Positions 9,220 through 16,134 of a DNA stretch of 57,786 bases are shown here, piece after piece. The notes beneath the pieces are model-generated. The model saw only the letters and a program-made list of their open reading frames with translations. It had not been told where the DNA came from and ran no database searches. The DNA comes from Flavobacteriaceae bacterium (GTDB taxonomy: Bacteria; Bacteroidota; Bacteroidia; Flavobacteriales; Flavobacteriaceae): assembly GCA_017851655.1 (NCBI GenBank), contig JAFMMH010000004.1:1-57786 (forward strand), in the 5' to 3' direction. Each line of letters opens with the position of its first letter. The stretch's first letter is position 1. The position numbers and the translations under genes were made by a program.

Positions 9220-10551
9220 TTATGCTTTACCGTAAGCCTCTTTGACGAAAGTATCAAAACCGACTTTCTTTTGCTTTAAAGGAGCATTTTCTTTGAAAAA
9301 AGTTAATAATTTTTTACTCATCAATTGCTCTGAAATTCTTCTAGTTTCCTCTTGATTTGTCAATACATTCGAAACAATCCCTTCAATTTGTTTTTCATCA
9401 GGCTGTTGTCCGTATTGCATCATCTGATTGGCTACCAAAGAACCTGCAAAAGATTTAAGTTCATCATAAGAAATATCCAACTTATTTTCGGTAATAATTT
9501 GTCCCTCAATAAGCTGATAACGAATTCCTTTTTCAGACTTTTCAAATTCCGTTTCGGCTTCTTCAGCTGAAAGTGTTTCCTTACCAGAGGTTTGCATCCA
9601 TCTTTTAAGAAAATCTTCTGGTAATTTGAATTTTGTTTTTTCTACTAAAAACTCAGTGATATCATTCAGTAATTTTTGATCTGCTTGAGGCTCAAATTGT
9701 TTCTGTAAACTTTCTTTAACCTTTTCTTTGAGCTCTTTCTCATTGGTCACAGTTCCTTCGGGATAGAGTTTGTCAAACAACTCCTGATTAAGTTCAGCAG
9801 GAATTCTTTCGTTGATCTCTTTAAGCTCCAAAGTGATCGAAGTTGCACTGAGTTCATTAAACTGGTCTTCGTCTAAATTTAATGCTCTTTTAAGGGTCTC
9901 ATTCTCTTTAAACAATCCCTTTACTGGGAATACCAAAACAGAATTGGTTGTTTCAGACTCCAAGCTAGAAATGGCTTTCTTAGACTTAAGGTCGTCTAAT
10001 TTAAAAGTACTCATCTTCTCAATCTCTAGAGCTTCATTTCTAAATTGTGCTGTGATTTCGTATCCTTTCTTTGGATTCTTTTGAGAAACAAGCTTTCCGT
10101 ATTGGTTTGTAATATAATCTATCTGTTCGTTGACCATCTTTGCTTCGGGATCAATCTCGTAACGAATAACTTTTTTTAGTTGATCTAGTTTCACTTCAAA
10201 TTGAGGTGCCAAACCCAATTCAAATTCAAAATCCAATTGTTCTGCGCTCCAATCCAATTCTTCTTCCGAATCTTTTGGAAGTGGGTTTCCTAGCAATTCT
10301 ATCTTTTCTTCTCTAATGAATTTTTCAAGATTTTCGCGGAGCAACTTATTTATCTCGTCAGCAGTTACAGCCTTCTCATATTGCTTTTTAATCATACCCA
10401 TAGGCACATTTCCTTTGCGAAACCCTGGGATATTTGCATTTTTACGATAATCGCTAAGAACAGTATTCACCTTAGTTTCGTAATCTGAACGATCTAAAGT
10501 GATCTTAATGGTTGCATTTAAAGCGTCTAAGTCCGTTTTACTGATATTCAT
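9220..10551 (-). CDS. tig: Trigger factor, ribosome-bound chaperone
   Basis: The 443-aa protein binds nascent chains at the ribosome exit tunnel. The N-terminal ribosome-binding domain has the signature FRKGNVPMGMIKKQY (GFRxGxxP type) at about residue 46. The middle prolyl-isomerase (FKBP) domain is weakly conserved, as is common in Bacteroidota, followed by the helical C-terminal chaperone domain. A longer frame begins with TTG at 10575, but that codon lies inside the promoter -7 box, so ATG 10551 is used. First gene of tig-clpP-clpX. Confidence 0.93.
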   Translation of the reverse strand: MNISKTDLDALNATIKITLDRSDYETKVNTVLSDYRKNANIPGFRKGNVPMGMIKKQYEKAVTADEINKLLRENLEKFIREEKIELLGNPLPKDSEEELDWSAEQLDFEFELGLAPQFEVKLDQLKKVIRYEIDPEAKMVNEQIDYITNQYGKLVSQKNPKKGYEITAQFRNEALEIEKMSTFKLDDLKSKKAISSLESETTNSVLVFPVKGLFKENETLKRALNLDEDQFNELSATSITLELKEINERIPAELNQELFDKLYPEGTVTNEKELKEKVKESLQKQFEPQADQKLLNDITEFLVEKTKFKLPEDFLKRWMQTSGKETLSAEEAETEFEKSEKGIRYQLIEGQIITENKLDISYDELKSFAGSLVANQMMQYGQQPDEKQIEGIVSNVLTNQEETRRISEQLMSKKLLTFFKENAPLKQKKVGFDTFVKEAYGKA

Positions 10552-10572
10552 TTTAGGATAAATTTTAGTGCG

Positions 10573-10603
10573 CAAAAATACATTTTTTTATTCCCTTGAA
10601 CAA
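10573..10603 (-). promoter_or_regulatory. Promoter of the tig-clpP-clpX operon
   Basis: On the minus strand, TATTTTTG (10580 to 10573) matches TAnnTTTG, and a TTG at 10603-10601 lies exactly 20 nt upstream. This is the best two-part Bacteroidota promoter in the window. Initiation would fall near 10567, leaving a leader of about 15 nt to the ATG at 10551. Confidence 0.75.
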
Positions 10604-10725
10604 GTTTATAATGTCTCGTTTTACTAGAAACACCATATGGCCCTGGGATTAAAATCGAATACGTTAATCTTTGCAATAGATTCAACAATTATTGAAAGAT
10701 ATAGTTTACAAAACAGAATTTAAAC

Positions 10726-10733
10726 TATATTTG
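10726..10733 (+). promoter_or_regulatory. -7 promoter box of rpsP-rimM, TATATTTG
   Basis: Exact TAnnTTTG match 52 nt before the rpsP ATG, which leaves a leader of roughly 45 nt. No convincing -33 TTG is found at 19-21 nt. Confidence 0.6.
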
Positions 10734-10785
10734 CAGCCCAGAATTAATAACCAGAGGATCGAGAATCTTCACAAATTAATATGTA

Positions 10786-11463
10786 ATGCCAGTAAAAATA
10801 AGACTTCAAAGACACGGTAAAAAAGGTAAACCATTCTATTGGATCGTTGCCGCCGATGCACGTTCAAAAAGAGATGGACGTTTCCTTGAAAAATTAGGAA
10901 CATACAATCCAAATACAAATCCAGCTTCGGTTGACATCAACTTAGACAACACTGTTTCTTGGTTAGAAAAAGGTGCACAACCCACAGACACCGCTCGTAC
11001 ATTACTTTCCTACAAAGGTGTAATGATGAAGCATCATCTTAACGGTGGAGTTAAAAAAGGAGCACTAACACAAGAAGAAGCAGATAAAAAATTTGCAGCC
11101 TGGTTAGAAGAAAAACTTGCAAAAATAGAAGCCAAAAAAGACGGTCTTTCTAAAAGTGAAAGCGAAGCAAGAACAAAAAGGTTAGCTGATGAAAAAGCTG
11201 TGAGCGATAAGCGTATTGCCGATGCAAACGCAGCTTTAGCAGAAGAAGAAGCTGCTGCAGATGCAGAAGCAAAGGCAGCTGAAGAAGCAACGGCTGAAGC
11301 AGAAGCTCCAAATGCTGAGGTAACTGAAGAAGCTGCTGTAACTGAAGAAGCTGCGCCTGAAACAGAAGCAACTGTGACTGAAGAAGCTGCACCTGAAGCT
11401 GAAGCTCCTGCTGCAGAAGCAACTGAGGAAGCTACGCCAGAGGCAGAGGATACTAAGGAGTAA
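10786..11463 (+). CDS. rpsP: 30S ribosomal protein S16 with long Ala/Glu-rich tail
   Basis: The first 85 or so residues are a normal S16 ([21 protein letters not shown] onward), a small-subunit protein needed for 30S assembly. The total is 225 aa, against about 80-90 aa in most bacteria. The extra part begins with a lysine-rich helix (about residues 105-160) and ends in a strongly acidic, alanine-rich repeat region with VTEEAAxE units from about residue 160. Long S16 tails are seen in Bacteroidota; this one is at the repetitive extreme. rimM follows after 16 bp, as in many bacteria. Confidence 0.95.
   Translation: MPVKIRLQRHGKKGKPFYWIVAADARSKRDGRFLEKLGTYNPNTNPASVDINLDNTVSWLEKGAQPTDTARTLLSYKGVMMKHHLNGGVKKGALTQEEADKKFAAWLEEKLAKIEAKKDGLSKSESEARTKRLADEKAVSDKRIADANAALAEEEAAADAEAKAAEEATAEAEAPNAEVTEEAAVTEEAAPETEATVTEEAAPEAEAPAAEATEEATPEAEDTKE
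11320..11400 (+). repeat. Short tandem coding repeats in the S16 tail
   Basis: A 17-bp unit beginning GTAACTGAAGAAGCTGC occurs at 11320-11336 and again, identical, at 11338-11354, with a one-base variant (GTGACTG...) at 11374-11390. Each codes for V-T-E-E-A. They are in frame, and spacing varies between copies. Confidence 0.75.
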
Positions 11464-11479
11464 TAATCTTTCCCCATCG

Positions 11480-11998
11480 ATGAAAAAGGATGACTGCTTT
11501 TACGTAGGAACCGTCGTCGGAAAATATAGTTTCAAAGGAGAGGTGCTCGTCAAAACAGACAGCGATAATCCTGAAGACTACACTAAATTGGAATCAATCT
11601 TTGTGGAATTATCCACTGGATTGGTTCCTTTTTTTATTCGCAAATGTCAATTACATAAATCCTCTCTTTTAAGAATCGACTTTGAAGAAGTTAATTCTGA
11701 GCAAGACGCAGACGCAATCCTGAAAAAAAATCTTTTTTTACCACTGGATCTTTTGCCGCCATTGGAAGGAAATAAATTTTATTATCACGAAGTTATCGGA
11801 TTTAGCATTACTCAAAACGGTACTCAAATCGGCACCATATTGCGTATAATAGAACAAGGTCTTCAGGCTTTGTTCGAAATTACGGATAACCAAGGAGCAG
11901 AGCGTCTTATTCCAATACATGACGACTTTATTTTAGAAGTTGACAGAGCAAGTCGAAATATCACTGTTCAGCTCCCAGAAGGTCTTTTGGAATTGTAA
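11480..11998 (+). CDS. rimM: Ribosome maturation factor RimM
   Basis: The 172-aa protein assists 16S processing and maturation of the 30S head, where it contacts S19. The N-terminal RimM barrel opens with YVGTVVGKYSFKGEVLVK. The C-terminal PRC-barrel contains YYHEVIGFSI and ERLIPIHDDFILEVD. Length is typical. Pairing with rpsP is a common conserved arrangement and supports the assignment. It ends one base before the stop of the convergent TonB-dependent receptor gene. Confidence 0.94.
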   Translation: MKKDDCFYVGTVVGKYSFKGEVLVKTDSDNPEDYTKLESIFVELSTGLVPFFIRKCQLHKSSLLRIDFEEVNSEQDADAILKKNLFLPLDLLPPLEGNKFYYHEVIGFSITQNGTQIGTILRIIEQGLQALFEITDNQGAERLIPIHDDFILEVDRASRNITVQLPEGLLEL

Positions 11999-11999
11999 A

Positions 12000-14360
12000 T
12001 TAGAAATAAAGTACAAATCCAAAAGAAGGTAATGGAGTACTATTCCCTTCTGTTGTTGACAATTGCACCAAACTTCTTGGCAATACTTCAGAGCCATCTG
12101 TTCCTCTATTAAGTCCATATTCTGGTGGGGTTGGATTAGGTTGGGCCAGGAAGTTTTGAACTTCAAAAAAGAGATTAAAAGAGAGGTTCTTAAAATTCCA
12201 TTTTTTATCAATACGTATGTCTGCCAAGTTAAAACTATTGAGCGTAACCTCACCCAAACGATCATAATCTAAAATTAGTTCTGGATAAGAGGCTATACTC
12301 TGATCTACATCAATAGGGACATAGGGATTTTTTCCTGCAAAACGCCAACGAGCACTAAGCTCCCAATTTCGTCTTAATTTATAGCCTCCTGAAAATGAAA
12401 TTAGATGACGGCTATCCCATACAGAGGGTCTGAGCAAACCATCTGCACCTGTAAATTCACTAGAAAAATAAGTATATGCAAAAACTCCATAGAAATTATT
12501 GGATAGCTTTTGCTGAAACAAGACTTCTATACCAGAACTCTGTCCTTCTCCATCAGAAACAATAGCCTCGTTCCCTAAAACTTCAAAACCACCTCCTTTG
12601 TTAGCAAGTGATACTCCATCAATTACAGATATTGGATAGTTTGCGTATTTTTTCACAAAACCTTCAACTGTAAATCTAGATGCTGGGGTTAAATTATATT
12701 CTACCCCTCCCACTAAATGATCACTCCTCGTGTAGGCTGCTTGTTGATTTTCAAAAAGACCTTGCTGATTCTGAAAACCCAGCATGGTATATGTTGGTAT
12801 CTTAAAATAGCGACCCGCAGAAGCGTTTAGCTTCCATCTTTGATTTTCTGTAAGTGCGTATGAAAAAGAAAGTCTTGGAGATATATTATCCATTAGATTT
12901 GATCCTTTTGAAAAACTATCTGCATCCGTTCGAATACCCCAAGAAAAATCTAAGCGATCATTAAGAAATGCTCGTGAAGCTTTAAAAAAAAGTCCATATT
13001 TTACAAAATTCAGCTCAGTGTTATAAGCGATATTATAAAACAAAAAACGGGTACTGTTCTGGTAGGCTGAATTTTGAAAATTGAATCCAGAAGACCACTT
13101 CCACCGATCCGTATATTGGGTAGCTTGAAAACGAAATTTTGTTTCCCATTCGTAAGAATCATTTTGGAAAATTGTTCCTGTTTTGGTGGTGTTATCTTCA
13201 TAACGGGCAAAGATATTTTCCAAACGATTAGAGCTCACTACTGTATTCATAAAGCCTTTGCCGTTTTTGTATTTTCTTTTCCATGATAAGCCTACTGTAG
13301 TGCTACGTTGATCTATAATGGGGACTTGTTCTAAGGCAGCTTGTTGTTCTTCATCAAATTCATCTGGAGCTTTGACAGAAAAATCATCTATTGCACCAAT
13401 ACCTATAAAAGTCAATGAATTATAAGCATCAATTTCGTGTTTGATTTTCCATTGATAATCCCAATAATCTGGGCGAATAGGAAGCCCAATCAACTCAAAA
13501 AGGAATTGTAAATAACTTCTCCGTATGGAAAACAGAAAGGTGGTTTGGGCAGGTTCGTCTTTATTTTTTCGAAATAAAGGTCCCTCTAAGGTCAGTGCTG
13601 TTTCACTAGCACCCAATCGGAAATTACCACCAAATGAATTGGGATCCCCCTCTCGCTGCTCAAAAGCTAAAACTCCCGAGAGAGGATTGTCATATTCCGC
13701 ACCAAATGAGGAACTGGATAGAGTCACTTCACGAATAAAGGATACGTTGACCATCCCTACTGGTCCTCCTGCACTACCTTGGGTACTAAAATGATTGATG
13801 TTTGGTATTTCGATACCATCTAGATAATAAACCGTTTCATTCGGTGCACCTCCACGTATGATAATATCATTCCGAAATCCACCTATAGAAGGAGAGATCC
13901 CTGGCATACTTTGAACTACTTTGGTAATGTCATTATTTCCTCCAGGATAGGTTTCAATTTCTACAGCTGAAAATGTTTGAGTAGACAATGGGGTTTCACT
14001 ACTCGATTTGAAAGGACTTTGAATCACAACAACTTCCTCCAAACTTTCAGTCACTTCTTCAAGACGGAACAATAAAGGAATATTTCCTGCAGATTTTAAA
14101 ATTACATTGAACAAAGTTTGTGATTCATATCCTAAATAGCTTACCTCAACATTGTAAGTCAATGTTGGGACGTCTTTAATAGTAAAATATCCATCTTCAT
14201 CAGTTACAACACCCACTGAAGTACCTTTCAAAATTACCGAAGCCCCTTCCAAAGGTTGTTCGCTTTGGGAATCAATAATTCTTCCGTTTAAAGAACCGGT
14301 ATTTTGTGCGAAAAGTGAGAAACTAAAAAGTGTAAATAAAAAAAGTATGTGTATTTTCAT
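12000..14360 (-). CDS. TonB-dependent outer-membrane receptor
   Basis: The 786-aa protein has a signal peptide (to about residue 18, SLFAQ), a carboxypeptidase-like regulatory domain (GSLNGRIIDSQSEQPLEGA, about 23-105), a plug domain (SMPGISPSIGGFRNDIIIRGG) and a C-terminal beta-barrel ending in phenylalanine (GFVLYF), as expected for BamA-dependent insertion. It should carry a nutrient across the outer membrane by TonB energy, but the ligand is unknown: no SusD partner, metal chaperone or hydrolase is adjacent. It is a single gene, convergent with rimM and divergent from the Rieske lipoprotein gene. Confidence 0.9.
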   Translation of the reverse strand: MKIHILFLFTLFSFSLFAQNTGSLNGRIIDSQSEQPLEGASVILKGTSVGVVTDEDGYFTIKDVPTLTYNVEVSYLGYESQTLFNVILKSAGNIPLLFRLEEVTESLEEVVVIQSPFKSSSETPLSTQTFSAVEIETYPGGNNDITKVVQSMPGISPSIGGFRNDIIIRGGAPNETVYYLDGIEIPNINHFSTQGSAGGPVGMVNVSFIREVTLSSSSFGAEYDNPLSGVLAFEQREGDPNSFGGNFRLGASETALTLEGPLFRKNKDEPAQTTFLFSIRRSYLQFLFELIGLPIRPDYWDYQWKIKHEIDAYNSLTFIGIGAIDDFSVKAPDEFDEEQQAALEQVPIIDQRSTTVGLSWKRKYKNGKGFMNTVVSSNRLENIFARYEDNTTKTGTIFQNDSYEWETKFRFQATQYTDRWKWSSGFNFQNSAYQNSTRFLFYNIAYNTELNFVKYGLFFKASRAFLNDRLDFSWGIRTDADSFSKGSNLMDNISPRLSFSYALTENQRWKLNASAGRYFKIPTYTMLGFQNQQGLFENQQAAYTRSDHLVGGVEYNLTPASRFTVEGFVKKYANYPISVIDGVSLANKGGGFEVLGNEAIVSDGEGQSSGIEVLFQQKLSNNFYGVFAYTYFSSEFTGADGLLRPSVWDSRHLISFSGGYKLRRNWELSARWRFAGKNPYVPIDVDQSIASYPELILDYDRLGEVTLNSFNLADIRIDKKWNFKNLSFNLFFEVQNFLAQPNPTPPEYGLNRGTDGSEVLPRSLVQLSTTEGNSTPLPSFGFVLYF

Positions 14361-14364
14361 AGTT

Positions 14365-14372
14365 CAAAAATA
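14365..14372 (-). promoter_or_regulatory. TATTTTTG box directly before the receptor gene
   Basis: Exact minus-strand TAnnTTTG match, but only 4 nt from the ATG at 14360. If used, the mRNA would be nearly leaderless. A chance match in this AT-rich gap is quite possible. Confidence 0.3.
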
Positions 14373-14442
14373 ATTTATTTTCTACCCATTGAAAAAATAT
14401 TGTTTAATTTTTTTTTATTATTTTTAAACAAAATTATTTATC

Positions 14443-14883
14443 ATGAAAGACAGACGTTCATTTTTAAAAACAGCCTGCAAGCCAATTGTTTTAGCAACCC
14501 TTGGAATTCCAATTCTAGAAGCATGTAGTTCAGAAAATGATGAATCCTACGATTATGGAAGTTCAGGTAGTACCACTAGTACTCTTCCATCTACTGATCC
14601 CCTTGTTATTGATATCTCATCCGAGAGCTTTAAAGAGCTTCAGGTTGTGGGTGGCTGGATAAACAATACTTCGAATAACATTTTGTTAGTAAGAATTAGT
14701 AATTCAGAGATTCGTGTTTTTGACAATAAGTGTCCACATCAAGGAAATAGAAATAAATGGTCTTATGATGGCAATAATTTTGAATGTGGATATCACGGAA
14801 ATTCTTTTTCGGACAACTGTTCTGGTGCATTGACTTGTTATGATTCTAGTCTAGAAGGAAATATACTCACAATTACATTCTAG
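14443..14883 (+). CDS. Tat-exported Rieske [2Fe-2S] lipoprotein
   Basis: The 146-aa protein carries a twin-arginine start (DRRSFLK, residues 3-9) and a lipobox ending in Cys28 (ILEAC), so it is probably folded with its cluster, exported by Tat and lipidated. A Ser/Thr/Gly linker (about 35-50) leads to a small Rieske domain with ligands Cys97 and His99 (CPHQG) and Cys115 and His118 (CGYHG). It is likely a periplasmic electron carrier, but no oxidase, reductase or cytochrome gene is next to it. Single plus-strand gene; its TAG interlocks with the stop of the next, convergent gene. Confidence 0.85.
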   Translation: MKDRRSFLKTACKPIVLATLGIPILEACSSENDESYDYGSSGSTTSTLPSTDPLVIDISSESFKELQVVGGWINNTSNNILLVRISNSEIRVFDNKCPHQGNRNKWSYDGNNFECGYHGNSFSDNCSGALTCYDSSLEGNILTITF

Positions 14884-15434
14884 TTTTTAGACTTCTTGCG
14901 TTCAGCCTTTCTCTGAGCTTTTTCCAACTGCTCCTTATGCATGTTTTGTTGCTCGCTTTGTAGTGCTTTTTGCTTTTTTTCGTATTGTCCTCTCAGACCT
15001 TCAATGTCTTCACCAGAAATTTTAAACTGATCGTTCGCTTGAAGACCGATGTCTTCTGAGTTAAAATTTGCTTTATCTGTCTGCTTTCTCATAATTTCCC
15101 TTGCGCTATTCAAATTATAGTACAATCCTGGATCAATCATCTTATTGGCGACATAGTGTTCTTTTTTATTTTTATCCCATCGAACAAAAATAAACCCTCC
15201 GTTTACAGAATCTAACGTTACTCTGTAAACATGTGCATGATTGGGAAGCGTCTGGTACACCCTAATCTTTTCGGGAACATATCCTGCGATGTATAATAAC
15301 TCTTGAACAAAAGCAAATTGGGTTTCAAGAGAAGGGTCAGCATAATCAGCAGGATTTTCTATTAACGATTCTTGACCAAATCCTGTAATAGAAATAAACA
15401 AAAGTGCCAGAATATAAAAATACTTTTTCACCAA
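14880..15434 (-). CDS. Secreted protein of unknown function with charged coiled-coil tail
   Basis: I do not recognise this 184-aa protein. A signal peptide ends near ITGFGQ (residue about 21). The middle is a compact alpha/beta region with VYRVTLDSVNGGFIFVRW. The C-terminal 45 residues are highly charged (EKKQKALQSEQQNMHKEQLE and then KAQRKAERKK) and probably form a coiled coil. The start is TTG at 15434 or GTG at 15431; no in-frame ATG fits. It follows the YhhN-like gene by 7 bp and is the last gene of a long minus-strand run. Confidence 0.75.
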   Translation of the reverse strand: MVKKYFYILALLFISITGFGQESLIENPADYADPSLETQFAFVQELLYIAGYVPEKIRVYQTLPNHAHVYRVTLDSVNGGFIFVRWDKNKKEHYVANKMIDPGLYYNLNSAREIMRKQTDKANFNSEDIGLQANDQFKISGEDIEGLRGQYEKKQKALQSEQQNMHKEQLEKAQRKAERKKSKN

Positions 15435-15441
15435 TAAATTT

Positions 15442-16122
15442 TCACTGAACGATTTCCTTTTGAGTTTCTAAATGCTGTTTCTCAAAATGTAAAAATGCGC
15501 TTATAATAATAAAAAATCCAATTCCATGTAAGATAGGAATTGAATACGTAAAAAAGTCCTCATTGAAATATTTTTTATTGTAGGTTAAAAACACATCTCG
15601 AATAGAGAAAATCAAAATCCCAAAACACAATAAAATATTCTTCATAGTGGCCTTAGCCAGTAAATTCATGATGGTAATGCTTCCAAAAGCAGAAAGAGTA
15701 AGGCCATATATAATTCCATGAAGCTTCATATCTCCTAAAGAGCTATAGACATGATTTAAAAAAACAGAAAAGTATGAGCCGTAAATTAAAAATCCTAAAA
15801 AATGAGCCTTGAATGAATACCCTTTCCAATAGTTACTATACAATTTAAAAAAGCACAATTGCATTATCCAATAAAAAAAGACAGCCCATTTTAAAAAATC
15901 AGGTGAAAGCTCGATCATCAAAAACATATCCCCCATCCAGACAAATAGGAAAGCTAAAAAAATCATTAGACTTTTCTTTTTGGAACTGATTAAATAATAA
16001 AGAAAAATAGAGGGTATTATTAAAGGTTCTACGTAAAACTGGTAGTTTTTAAGATCCTGTCCATAAAGATAGGAATCCAACAAGGTAACGAGAATAAATA
16101 CCGTAATAATGAGGGGCTTCAT
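15442..16122 (-). CDS. YhhN/TMEM86-family membrane protein (lysoplasmalogenase-like)
   Basis: This 226-aa protein has about seven or eight membrane helices. Two conserved acidic helix motifs of the YhhN family are visible: VWMGDMFLM (residues about 61-69) and LIFSIRDVFLTYNK (about 169-182). The human relative TMEM86B hydrolyses the vinyl-ether bond of lysoplasmalogens; the substrate in bacteria is not settled. It begins 12 bp after the ZnuD-like receptor stop and may be in its transcript, without an obvious functional link. Confidence 0.75.
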   Translation of the reverse strand: MKPLIITVFILVTLLDSYLYGQDLKNYQFYVEPLIIPSIFLYYLISSKKKSLMIFLAFLFVWMGDMFLMIELSPDFLKWAVFFYWIMQLCFFKLYSNYWKGYSFKAHFLGFLIYGSYFSVFLNHVYSSLGDMKLHGIIYGLTLSAFGSITIMNLLAKATMKNILLCFGILIFSIRDVFLTYNKKYFNEDFFTYSIPILHGIGFFIIISAFLHFEKQHLETQKEIVQ

Positions 16123-16134
16123 GTGAAATTATAT

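Noticed and set aside
11034-11477. Long alanine/serine-rich and leucine/glutamine-rich frames on the minus strand opposite rpsP
   Set aside because: They are low-complexity mirrors of the GAA/GCT repeats in the S16 tail; no promoter, no domain.
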